From JAAFJT01 sp043744275 (GTDB taxonomy: Bacteria; Bacteroidota; Bacteroidia; Chitinophagales; Saprospiraceae), in the NCBI GenBank assembly GCA_043744275.1, contig JAYTUY010000064.1, forward strand, positions 1 to 28,856: DNA of 28,856 nucleotides. The letters are read 5' to 3'. Below are positions 22,061 through 28,846 of the stretch, in pieces. Both the position numbers and the translations under genes were made by a program. The notes beneath the pieces were generated by a model, which saw nothing but the letters and a program-made list of their open reading frames with translations, was not told where the DNA came from and did not search any database. The stretch's first letter is position 1. Each line of letters starts with the position of its first letter.

Positions 22061-23131
22061 TCAACAAATACGAGGTAATTGCTCTCCTACAAGCATATTT
22101 ACTACTCGTTTACCCCCAATTTTACTGGTTAAAACCACTTGACGAGGATGCGTTTCGACCACTTCGCCGATAATCGCTGCATTCTCGCCATATTCACACC
22201 CCCTCAGTATTTGAGTGAAATTTTCAGCAATTTCAGCTTCTACCACTGCTAAAAAAACGCCTTCATTAGCCACATACAAAGGGTCAAGCCCTAAGAGTTC
22301 GCACCCGCCATAAACCTCTTCCAAGACAGGTATATTTTTTTGAAAAATATCAATGCCGAGTTTAGAATCCCTCGCAATTTCATTTAAAACAGTGGCTACA
22401 CCGCCGCGTGTAGGGTCTCTGAGCAAATGAATTTTATCGCCAAATGCATCTAAAAGTTTTCCAACTGTAAAATTCAAATTGCCCGTATCACTTTCAATAC
22501 TTGTTTCAAATTCTAAGCCTTCACGGACGCTCATAATCGCCATGCCATGCGTAGCAATATTGCCACTAACCACTATTTTATCGCCTTTTTTCACCCTCGA
22601 CATAGCAATATTCGCTTTAGAATGCAACATGCCGACGCCTGAAGTATTGATAAAAATCTTATCGCCTTTACCTCGCTCCACCACTTTCGTATCGCCTGTG
22701 ACGATTTGAACGCCTGCTTTTTCAGCCGCATATTTTATCGAAATTAATATATCCCAAAACTCTGTCATCATCAAACCTTCCTCAATGATGAACGCCAACG
22801 ATAAATACTGATGTGCGCCATCTGCGCCATGACGCTCTGCATCAGGGGTCGCCCCACACATCGCCAAATCGTTCACCGTACCATTCACTGCCAATTCGCC
22901 GATATTGCCGCCAGGGAAAAAGATGGGTGAAATGACATAACTATCGGTCGAAAAAGCCATTTTTCCAGTCATGCTGAAAATAGCCCCATCGTGTTTTTCA
23001 TTCAATAAATCATTTTTCAACACCTCAAAAACGCCACTTTCCAACAGTTGATTCGTCAAAAGCCCTCCGCTACCGTGACCGAGCGTGATGATGTCAAATT
23101 TGAGCTTTGGCATCGGGCATTGAAGCTGCAT
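22061..23131 (-). CDS. hypE: HypE, carbamoyl dehydratase of Fe-cyanide ligand synthesis
   Basis: HypE receives the carbamoyl group from HypF on its C-terminal cysteine, dehydrates it with ATP to thiocyanate, and passes cyanide to the HypC-HypD iron. The 356-residue protein has the N-terminal GHGSGG motif, the ATP-binding core (STDSYVISPIFFPGGNIGELAVNGTVNDLAMCGA) and ends in the required PRIC, whose final Cys is the carrier. The start is set at the ATG at 23131 (MQLQCPMPKLKFD); the ATG at 23113 is possible. Further upstream is the 47-bp tandem repeat. Motif copy 15 encodes I-L-R-G-C without a length change. Confidence 0.94.
   Translation of the reverse strand: MQLQCPMPKLKFDIITLGHGSGGLLTNQLLESGVFEVLKNDLLNEKHDGAIFSMTGKMAFSTDSYVISPIFFPGGNIGELAVNGTVNDLAMCGATPDAERHGADGAHQYLSLAFIIEEGLMMTEFWDILISIKYAAEKAGVQIVTGDTKVVERGKGDKIFINTSGVGMLHSKANIAMSRVKKGDKIVVSGNIATHGMAIMSVREGLEFETSIESDTGNLNFTVGKLLDAFGDKIHLLRDPTRGGVATVLNEIARDSKLGIDIFQKNIPVLEEVYGGCELLGLDPLYVANEGVFLAVVEAEIAENFTQILRGCEYGENAAIIGEVVETHPRQVVLTSKIGGKRVVNMLVGEQLPRIC
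22200..22209 (-). repeat. TACTGAGGGG motif, copy 15
   Basis: Exact minus-strand copy, sense to hypE, encoding Q-I-L-R-G-C. Confidence 0.9.
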
Positions 23132-23144
23132 ATTTAATTGTTTT

Positions 23145-23332
23145 AACCGCAAAATGTAAAATTTTAAATGTAAAATGTAAAAGTGGGTGGAAACCGCAAA
23201 ATGTAAAATGTAAAATTTTAAATGTAAAAGTGGGTGGAAACTGCAAAATGTAAAATTTTAAATGTAAAATGCAAAAGTGGGTGGAAACCGCAAAATGTAA
23301 AATTTTAAATGTAAAATGTAAAAGTGGGCGGA
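23145..23332. repeat. four 47-bp tandem units of the CCGCAAAATGT repeat
   Basis: Units start at 23145, 23192, 23239 and 23286, each exactly 47 bp and nearly identical, running from AACCGCAAAATG to AAGTGGG(T/C)GGA. There are no unique spacers, so this is not a CRISPR array. It sits between hypE and the four-helix-bundle gene. Confidence 0.9.
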
Positions 23333-23344
23333 AACGGCTAATTC

Positions 23345-23725
23345 TCACGTTTTATTGTTTCCATTTTTGATAGAAGCCGTTACAATACTTTTTGTAAAAA
23401 TGGCGACTAACTCTCCACATTCTTTTAAAATAAACTGTAGCTTGTTTTCAAGAATATATTTCTTTTTAAAAATAATTTTCAAGCAAATCTGAGATTCTCT
23501 TAGTTCTTTTAAACATATTTTCATTTTATGTAAAAAATCAGCCTTGGATTCTGCTGCTTGAGCTTCACCATAATTTAAAGCAGGAGCAGAACCCGAACGG
23601 ACTAATTGTCCTCCAAGATGTTTAGCGGCAAATGTTTGAGGTAATAATTCGCAAACATCAAGAACTTGTACAGCGAAATCAATAACCCTTTCTTCTAAAT
23701 CGTATCGTTTAAAGTTGTTTTCCAT
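23345..23725 (-). CDS. four-helix-bundle protein (S23/IVS-type)
   Basis: The 126-residue protein matches the four-helix-bundle family first seen in 23S rRNA intervening sequences: YDLEERVIDFAVQVLDVCELLPQT, then GGQLVRSGSAPALNYGEAQAAESKADFLHKMKICLKELRES. Function is unclear; relatives include the accessory protein of diversity-generating retroelements, and free-standing copies are frequent in Bacteroidota. It interrupts the usual hypD-hypE adjacency. Oppositely oriented CCGCAAAATGT-type repeats flank it (23145-23332 and 23791-23830), as if it had arrived with them. No hydrogenase role is expected. Confidence 0.88.
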   Translation of the reverse strand: MENNFKRYDLEERVIDFAVQVLDVCELLPQTFAAKHLGGQLVRSGSAPALNYGEAQAAESKADFLHKMKICLKELRESQICLKIIFKKKYILENKLQFILKECGELVAIFTKSIVTASIKNGNNKT

Positions 23726-23790
23726 AGTAATTTTGTTTGTTTAATAATTTAATCTTTTTTATTTCATTCATATTTTGCGCTTCCCACGCA

Positions 23791-23830
23791 CTTTTACATT
23801 TTACATTTAAAATTTTACATTTTGCGGTTT
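23791..23830. repeat. CCGCAAAATGT-type repeat, inverted relative to the 47-bp array
   Basis: It reads TTTTACATTTT...TTTTGCGG, the reverse orientation of the array at 23145-23332, bracketing the four-helix-bundle gene. Confidence 0.75.
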
Positions 23831-23831
23831 C

Positions 23832-24935
23832 TCAAATAGCTACTTCCTCCATCGCCATAGAAAAATGATAATACGCTGCACACGCGCCTTCGCTCGATAC
23901 CATCGGCGCACCCAAAGGCATTTGTGGCGTGCATTTTTTACCGAATTGGGGGCATTCATGCGGCTTTTTCAAGCCTTTTAGAACTAAACCTGCTATACAT
24001 TCAGCATTTTCAGGTACTTTTTCAATGTTCACATCAAATTTTATATTGGCGTTATAATGCTCCAATTCCTTCCGAACCTCGTAGCCACTGAGGGGTATCG
24101 AACCGATGCCTCGCCACTCTCTGTCTTCGATTTCAAAGACTTGATTGATGACTTTTTGAGCGTCCAAATTGCCTTCAGCGGAGACAACCCGACTGTATTG
24201 ATTTTCAAGGCGATATTCTCCTTTTTCAAGCTGTTTGACCACCATTAATATGCCTTGCAGCAAATCAACAGGCTCAAAACCAGTGACCACAATCGGCACT
24301 TTGTATTTCTCAACCAATGGATAATATTCAGAAATGCCCATAATTGTACAGACATGACCCGCTGCTAAAAAGGCTTGAATGACGGCATTTTCATCGTTCA
24401 TGACCGCTTCCATCGCAGGCGGAACGAGGACGTGTGAAGCCAATATCGAGTAGTTTTTCACACCCATTCGGTGGGCATGAACGACCGATAAGGCATTAGC
24501 TGGGGCAGTGGTTTCAAAACCGACGGCGAAAAACACGACTTCTCGATTGGGGTTGTCTTGAGCAATTTTCACTGCTTCCAAAGGGGAATACAATATCCGC
24601 ACTTCTGCACCCGCTGCTTTCGCTTCCAAAAGGCTGGTTTTTGAGCCAGGCACACGCAGCATATCGCCATAAGAACACATGATGACGCCCTTTTCCATGG
24701 CTAACCAAACGGCTTTGTCAATCAAATTCACAGGCGTGACGCAGACAGGGCAGCCGGGTCCATGCACCATATTGATTTCTTTGGGCATGAGATTGAGCAA
24801 GCCATTTTTGACAAGGCTATGCGTTTGGCCACCGCACACTTCCATGATTGTCCATGTGCGAGTGACGATTTTATGCAACTCTGCAAGGTATTTTTCAACC
24901 GTTTCAGGGTCACGATATTCTGACATGAATTTCAT
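23832..24935 (-). CDS. hypD: HypD, Fe(CN)2CO assembly protein
   Basis: HypD with HypC is the scaffold on which the Fe(CN)2CO unit is built; it carries a [4Fe-4S] cluster. In the 367-residue protein (ATG at 24935) the invariant C34 lies in EVCGGQTHS, and GPGC62PVC65VTP follows. The C-terminal CPQFGKKCTPQMPLGAPMVSSEGACAAYYHF supplies the cluster cysteines. Length is normal. It lies between hypC and the inserted four-helix-bundle gene. A one-mismatch motif (CACTGAGGGGTAT, 24086-24098) coincides with the natural I-P-L-S-G sequence. Confidence 0.95.
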   Translation of the reverse strand: MKFMSEYRDPETVEKYLAELHKIVTRTWTIMEVCGGQTHSLVKNGLLNLMPKEINMVHGPGCPVCVTPVNLIDKAVWLAMEKGVIMCSYGDMLRVPGSKTSLLEAKAAGAEVRILYSPLEAVKIAQDNPNREVVFFAVGFETTAPANALSVVHAHRMGVKNYSILASHVLVPPAMEAVMNDENAVIQAFLAAGHVCTIMGISEYYPLVEKYKVPIVVTGFEPVDLLQGILMVVKQLEKGEYRLENQYSRVVSAEGNLDAQKVINQVFEIEDREWRGIGSIPLSGYEVRKELEHYNANIKFDVNIEKVPENAECIAGLVLKGLKKPHECPQFGKKCTPQMPLGAPMVSSEGACAAYYHFSMAMEEVAI

Positions 24936-24965
24936 TTTATTCAATTTAGAAGTAGAAATTTTTTT

Positions 24966-25066
24966 TAACCGCAAAATGTAAAATGATAAATATTAAACCG
25001 TAAAAGTGATCAATACTGAGGGGTACACTTTTACATTTTGAATTTTAAGTTTTGCATTTTGCGGTT
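24966..25066. repeat. inverted CCGCAAAATGT repeats around a motif, hypC-hypD gap
   Basis: The left half AACCGCAAAATGTAAAATG and right half TTTTGCATTTTGCGGTT surround motif copy 16 at the apex. Confidence 0.8.
25014..25023 (+). repeat. TACTGAGGGG motif, copy 16
   Basis: Exact intergenic copy at the apex of an inverted repeat between hypC and hypD. Confidence 0.9.
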
Positions 25067-25335
25067 TAATATTTTTCAACCTGCGTATGATCAATCAAGT
25101 CATCCAACTCGCCGATTTCTGCTAAATATTGGAAACTTTTTGCCGCTTCTTCTTCATTGACCAAGCTAATTGCCACGCCAACATGCACCAGTACGTAGTC
25201 GCCTTCTTTCGCTGAGGGCAACATTTCAAGGCTTGCTTCTTTGACGATGCCGCCAAATTGTACTTTTGCCATACGGACAAGCCCCCCATATTGCAGTTCT
25301 ATGTTTTTAATTTTACCTGGAATTGCTAAACACAT
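25066..25335 (-). CDS. hypC: HypC hydrogenase maturation chaperone
   Basis: HypC holds the iron atom with HypD and then binds the large-subunit precursor. The 89-residue protein starts MCLAIPGKI with the invariant Cys2, and has the beta-barrel pattern typical of HypC/HupF (VQFGGIVKEASLEMLPSAKEGDYVLVHVGVAISLVNEEEA). Length is normal. It is separated by repeat hairpins from hypF upstream and hypD downstream, both with a TACTGAGGGG motif at the apex. Confidence 0.95.
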   Translation of the reverse strand: MCLAIPGKIKNIELQYGGLVRMAKVQFGGIVKEASLEMLPSAKEGDYVLVHVGVAISLVNEEEAAKSFQYLAEIGELDDLIDHTQVEKY

Positions 25336-25339
25336 TTTT

Positions 25340-25443
25340 TAGAAATTTAAAATGTAAAATGAAAAATTTAAAATGTAAAAGTATCCCCTCAGTATTCCAC
25401 AACTTTTGCGGTTTTACATTTTAAATTTTACATTTTGCTGTTT
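25340..25443. repeat. inverted CCGCAAAATGT repeats around a motif, hypF-hypC gap
   Basis: The left half (AAAATGTAAAATGAAAAATTT) and the inverted right half (TTTTGCGGTTTTACATTTT) flank motif copy 17. The right half runs into the 3' end of hypF. Confidence 0.75.
25385..25394 (-). repeat. TACTGAGGGG motif, copy 17
   Basis: Exact minus-strand intergenic copy at the apex of an inverted repeat between hypF and hypC, 371 bp from copy 16. Confidence 0.9.
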
Positions 25444-27813
25444 AAAAAAAAGCTGTCCAAATGATATATTTTCATCGTTTGGACTGAGTTGTTGATGAAA
25501 AAACAATTCAAATTCTGTATCTAAATGGTGAATAATTAAATCTACTAAAAGGCTATTTTGAAAAACTCCACCGCTAAAAGCTACTTTTTTGCAGCCAATA
25601 TTTTGAGCTACTTTTTTAATGATTTTAACCAATGAAACATGAAATTTAGCTGCTATTAAACCTCTGTTTTTACCTTTTTTTAAATCAATAACGATATTTT
25701 GAATGAGCGTTTTAGTCGGAATGCGGTAGTAAGAACTGCCTTCGGAAATATAGCTTTCTGAAAAATCTAAACCACTTTTACTAAAATATTGCTTGGCACA
25801 TTCCTCTAAAAACATCGCCGCTTCACCTTCGTAACTCACTTTATCCGTCAAACCTAAGAGCGAGGCAACGCCATCAAATAGGCGACCAACGCTGGAGGTT
25901 TGTAAAACACCCTCTTGCGTGAGCATTTTTCTATAAAGAACCCCCTCAGTATCAGTGAACTTTTTACTTAAAAAATCTTCTGCACCCATGACATCATATG
26001 CCAAACTCAAAGCTGAAATACGCGGCTCACGAGGCATTTTATCCCCTAAAATCAAAGGAAAATAATCAAAATAGTAGCAGCGTAAGTAATCCCTATTCTC
26101 ATATTTAAAAAACTCTCCGCCCCAAATATTGCCATCATCGCCCAAGCCTGTACCATCCCAAATGACCCCTAAAATGGGTTCTTCTGCTTCAAAAAGGTTG
26201 TTTTCAGCCATCACAGCGGCAAAATGTGCCTTGTGATGTTGCACTTTATGGATGGTACATCCCGAATTAGTCGGGAGAGGTATTTGCCATTCCTTTGAAA
26301 GGCGTTCCCCCAGTTGTGTTGAAAAATAATCGGGATGTTTATCGGTAATAATATGCTGTGGTTTATCATCAAAAATGGTTAAAAAATGATTCAACGTATG
26401 CTCAAAATTCTCTTGCGTATCAAAGCTTTCTAAATCACCGAGGTATTGACTGACATAAATATTGCCTTGATGATGCCATGAAAAAGTGCTTTTAAGCATG
26501 GCGCCGAGTGCTAAACTGCTTATTCCCCCCCCGCCCCCGAAGGGGGAGCCTACACTCGGGAAGTTCCCCCTTTGGGGGTTAGGGGGCTGACGTAAAAAAG
26601 TCGGTGCGAATCCCCTCGAACGCCTAATAATTATCTTTTTACCATAATATTCAGTGAACTTTAACACTGAATCATCTTGTGGAACGACTATTTCACGATT
26701 ATTTGATACTAATAAATCCGCTATTTCACTCAAATATTCCTCTGCTTTGTCGTCTTGGAAAATGACTGGTGAACCGCTGATATTCCCACTTGTTGCAATC
26801 AAAGGTTTACCCACACCATCAATAATCAACTCAAAAAGCGGTGTATAAGGCAACATCACACCGAGTTGAGAAAGTTTTGGAGCGATTAAATCCATATTGA
26901 TTTTCGATGTTAATTCTTCTTTTAGATTTAACAGAACAATAGGGGCTTGTGGACTTTGCAATGCCTCTTTTTCATACCCCCTCAGTATCACATCTTTTTC
27001 AAGCATTTCAATATTCGGATACATGACTGCAAAAGGTTTTGTCGGGCGGTGCTTGCGTTGTCGAAGCGTTTTAATGGCTTCTGCATTGGTCGCATCGCAC
27101 ATCAATAAATAGCCGCCGATGCCTTTTATGGCGATGATTTTACCATTATTTATGGCTGTAATTATGTCATCTAAACTTGGAGTAAGTTTCTCGAAAGAAG
27201 TCCCTTCTGATAAACTTGCTCCAAATTGTTGCAATTGAACGCCATCAGTTTTGCAGGAGTTTGTTTGCGAATAATAGCGGCGGTCATGAACATCATTATA
27301 TTCTCCATCACAAGTTCGACACATTTTAAAGTCATCCATCGTGGTTTTATCTCGGTCATATGGTAGCTTTTTAATAATCGAATATCGAGGTCCGCAATTT
27401 GTACAAGTAATAAAAGGATATTTAAACCGATAATTTTGAGGGTCTTTTAGTTCCCTTCGGCACTCATCGCACAAAGCAAAGTCGGGCGTAATGAGCAAAT
27501 TAGCTTTTTGATTTTCATTGCTGTGAATGATTTTAAAATTGCCTTCTAAAAAAAATTTGTCCTCAATTATTTCAATACTTGAATGCGTAATTTTTGATAA
27601 AATAGGGGCATTTTCAAGCAATTTGTCATGAAAATCATAGGCAATTGCTTCATAAGCCGTCAATTCAATGTGTACACCATCAGAAGCATTGCAAACTGTA
27701 CCCCCTGAAAAATCGGGATATCCCCTCAGTAAAAACTGTTCTGCTAATCGAAAAACGTAAGGGCGAAAGCCTACGCCTTGCACTTGCCCGCGTATGTGTA
27801 TGTGAAAGGTCAT
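25414..27813 (-). CDS. hypF: HypF carbamoyltransferase with several repeat-derived insertions
   Basis: HypF makes carbamoyl-AMP from carbamoyl phosphate and transfers the carbamoyl group to HypE. Domains in order: acylphosphatase (1-95, RGQVQGVGFRPYV), two zinc fingers (C115-x2-C118 with C137-x2-C140; C165-x2-C168 with C187), YrdC-like (about 212-400) and Kae1-like (about 433-799, VQHHKAH). The last zinc ligand expected at 190 is Asp, not Cys. At 799 residues it is longer than the usual ~750-770. The excess lies in segments matching palindromic DNA: YPDFSGG near 32-38, SLSEGTSFEKLTP near 200-212, PNPQRGNFPSVGSPFGGGGG at 411-430 and LPTNSG near 513-518. All keep the frame. Probably still functional, since core motifs remain. 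Confidence 0.93.
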   Translation of the reverse strand: MTFHIHIRGQVQGVGFRPYVFRLAEQFLLRGYPDFSGGTVCNASDGVHIELTAYEAIAYDFHDKLLENAPILSKITHSSIEIIEDKFFLEGNFKIIHSNENQKANLLITPDFALCDECRRELKDPQNYRFKYPFITCTNCGPRYSIIKKLPYDRDKTTMDDFKMCRTCDGEYNDVHDRRYYSQTNSCKTDGVQLQQFGASLSEGTSFEKLTPSLDDIITAINNGKIIAIKGIGGYLLMCDATNAEAIKTLRQRKHRPTKPFAVMYPNIEMLEKDVILRGYEKEALQSPQAPIVLLNLKEELTSKINMDLIAPKLSQLGVMLPYTPLFELIIDGVGKPLIATSGNISGSPVIFQDDKAEEYLSEIADLLVSNNREIVVPQDDSVLKFTEYYGKKIIIRRSRGFAPTFLRQPPNPQRGNFPSVGSPFGGGGGISSLALGAMLKSTFSWHHQGNIYVSQYLGDLESFDTQENFEHTLNHFLTIFDDKPQHIITDKHPDYFSTQLGERLSKEWQIPLPTNSGCTIHKVQHHKAHFAAVMAENNLFEAEEPILGVIWDGTGLGDDGNIWGGEFFKYENRDYLRCYYFDYFPLILGDKMPREPRISALSLAYDVMGAEDFLSKKFTDTEGVLYRKMLTQEGVLQTSSVGRLFDGVASLLGLTDKVSYEGEAAMFLEECAKQYFSKSGLDFSESYISEGSSYYRIPTKTLIQNIVIDLKKGKNRGLIAAKFHVSLVKIIKKVAQNIGCKKVAFSGGVFQNSLLVDLIIHHLDTEFELFFHQQLSPNDENISFGQLFFKQQNVKFKM
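25942..25951 (-). repeat. TACTGAGGGG motif, copy 18
   Basis: Exact minus-strand copy, sense to hypF, encoding D-T-E-G-V. Confidence 0.9.
26260..26276. repeat. TCCCGA-N5-TCGGGA palindrome inside hypF
   Basis: TCCCGAATTAGTCGGGA encodes part of LPTNSG just before the conserved VQHHKAH; sister of the copy in the NHL gene. Confidence 0.75.
26525..26589. repeat. G/C-run palindromic repeat inserted in hypF
   Basis: Runs of C and G (CCCCCGAAGGGGGAG, CCCCCTTTGGGGGTTAGGGGG) form nested dyads that contrast strongly with the AT-rich surroundings. On the minus strand they read PNPQRGNFPSVGSPFGGGGG, between the YrdC-like and Kae1-like domains. Confidence 0.85.
26978..26987 (-). repeat. TACTGAGGGG motif, copy 19
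   Basis: Exact minus-strand copy, sense to hypF, encoding V-I-L-R-G-Y. Confidence 0.9.
27179..27222. repeat. 44-bp palindromic element inside hypF
   Basis: GGAGTAAGTTT (27179-27189) pairs with AAACTTGCTCC (27212-27222) with one mismatch. It encodes SLSEGTSFEKLTP, a peptide with no counterpart in the usual HypF between the zinc fingers and the YrdC-like domain. Confidence 0.75.
27722..27731 (-). repeat. TACTGAGGGG motif, copy 20
   Basis: Exact minus-strand copy, sense to hypF, encoding L-L-R-G-Y beside an insertion in the acylphosphatase domain (dyad GGGATATCCC at 27715-27724). Confidence 0.9.
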
Positions 27814-27819
27814 AGAAAG

Positions 27820-27860
27820 TACTTTTACATTTTAAATTTCTCATTTTACATTTTGCGGTT
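27820..27860. repeat. CCGCAAAATGT-type repeat, hypB-hypF gap
   Basis: Single copy in TTTTACATTTT...TTTTGCGG orientation filling the space between hypB and hypF. Confidence 0.7.
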
Positions 27861-27870
27861 CTAAATAAAT

Positions 27871-28593
27871 CTACATTGTTAATAGTTCCATTTTCTTTTC
27901 TTCAACGCGTACCATGAGCCATTCAAACCATTTATCAATGCCTTCGCCTGAAGTACTTGAAATCGTCAACACCTCAATTTTAGGATTCACTTCAAGGGCA
28001 TCTTTCGTCACAGCTTCTATCGAAAATGGTACATAAGGCAGCAAATCCGCTTTGGAAATCAGCATTAATTCACTCGTTAGAAACATGCGAGGGTATTTTT
28101 TCGGCTTATCATCCCCCTCAGTAGAAGCGATTAAAGTCACTCGATAATCCTCTCCTAAATCGAATGAAGCAGGGCAAACGAGGTTGCCGACATTTTCAAC
28201 AAAAAGCAATTCCACGCCTTCGAGATTGATACTTTGCATGGCTTGCCAAATCATTTGCGCTTCGAGATGGCAGATACCGCCCGTCACAATTTGCAAAGCA
28301 TTGCCGCCGACTTGCTTGATGCGATCAGCATCACGCTCCGTTTCGAGGTCGCCGACGAGCACAGCGATATTCACCCTGTTTTTAAGGTATTTCACGGTTT
28401 CCTGCATCAAAGTTGTTTTGCCACTGCCTGCGGAGGAAGTAATATTGATCATCAAAATATTACGTTGCTTCATTTCCTTTCGGATGGCTTCGGCAACAAA
28501 ATCATTGGCTTGGAGGAGATGCATTGTGGTATTATCGCACGCCACAGTGCCACGAGCATTTTTATTGGATTTTAATACGCGTAGTCTTTCCAT
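27871..28593 (-). CDS. hypB: HypB nickel-inserting GTPase
   Basis: HypB is the GTPase that, with HypA, drives nickel insertion into HupL. The 240-residue protein has the P-loop SSAGSGKTT (53-61), VGDLETERDADRI, the G-domain metal-site motif GGIC108H109LEA, and VENVGNLVCPASFDLGE with TEGDDKPKKYP. There is no His-rich N-terminal stretch, so it probably does not store nickel, which fits the dedicated permease downstream. It is the first gene of the hyp operon, with tandem TetR-type operators upstream. Motif copy 21 falls exactly on the conserved STEGD residues. Confidence 0.95.
   Translation of the reverse strand: MERLRVLKSNKNARGTVACDNTTMHLLQANDFVAEAIRKEMKQRNILMINITSSAGSGKTTLMQETVKYLKNRVNIAVLVGDLETERDADRIKQVGGNALQIVTGGICHLEAQMIWQAMQSINLEGVELLFVENVGNLVCPASFDLGEDYRVTLIASTEGDDKPKKYPRMFLTSELMLISKADLLPYVPFSIEAVTKDALEVNPKIEVLTISSTSGEGIDKWFEWLMVRVEEKKMELLTM
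28114..28123 (-). repeat. TACTGAGGGG motif, copy 21
   Basis: Exact minus-strand copy, sense to hypB, encoding S-T-E-G-D within a family-conserved segment. Confidence 0.9.
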
Positions 28594-28656
28594 AGTTGGG
28601 GAGGAGAGTTTTATAATTTGGTTAATTAAAATAGAAAGTTAAGCATTTTTATTCAA

Positions 28657-28696
28657 TTAGAAAAATTTTTCTAAGTTATTAGGTGTTTTTTTCTAA
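28657..28696. promoter_or_regulatory. tandem operators upstream of hypB
   Basis: A perfect TTAGAAAAATTTTTCTAA at 28657-28674 is followed by a degenerate copy TTAGGTGTTTTTTTCTAA at 28679-28696, starting exactly 22 bp later, the same spacing as at hupS. On the minus strand a -7-like TAACTTTC lies at 28641-28634, with the perfect site covering the -33 region. Confidence 0.75.
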
Positions 28697-28776
28697 TTAC
28701 ATATCCCTTTCAGAGATGACAAAGGAAAAAGATTTAGAAGTTGAAAGTTATTTGTAATAAAAATAATTGATGTTCT

Positions 28777-28846
28777 GTAAAAACACATAGGCACATAGAA
28801 CACATAGAAAAAAAACTATGTGACCTATGTGCATATGTGTTTCAAA
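28777..28846. repeat. ACACATAG-type repeat in inverted halves
   Basis: Repeated ACACATAG words (28780s-28808) are mirrored by CTATGTGACCTATGTGCATATG to 28846. No gene is visible from 28697 to the window end. Confidence 0.7.

Noticed and set aside
23145..23332. CRISPR array
   Set aside because: The four 47-bp units are contiguous, with no unique spacers, and no cas genes are present.
23094..23348. Open frame of 84 codons across the tandem repeats
   Set aside because: It is made of translated repeat units (FTFKILHF repeats) and overlaps the hypE start; it is not a gene.
23345..23725. Diversity-generating retroelement accessory gene
   Set aside because: The protein is in the same broad four-helix family, but no reverse transcriptase or template/variable repeat pair is present in the window.
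24086..24098. Further motif copy in hypD (CACTGAGGGGTAT)
   Set aside because: It has one mismatch in the core and encodes the natural HypD residues I-P-L-S-G, so it was not counted as an exact copy.
3902..28123. TACTGAGGGG as a Shine-Dalgarno sequence
   Set aside because: Only copy 1 is next to a start codon. Most copies are deep within genes or antisense, and Bacteroidota rarely use strong Shine-Dalgarno sites.
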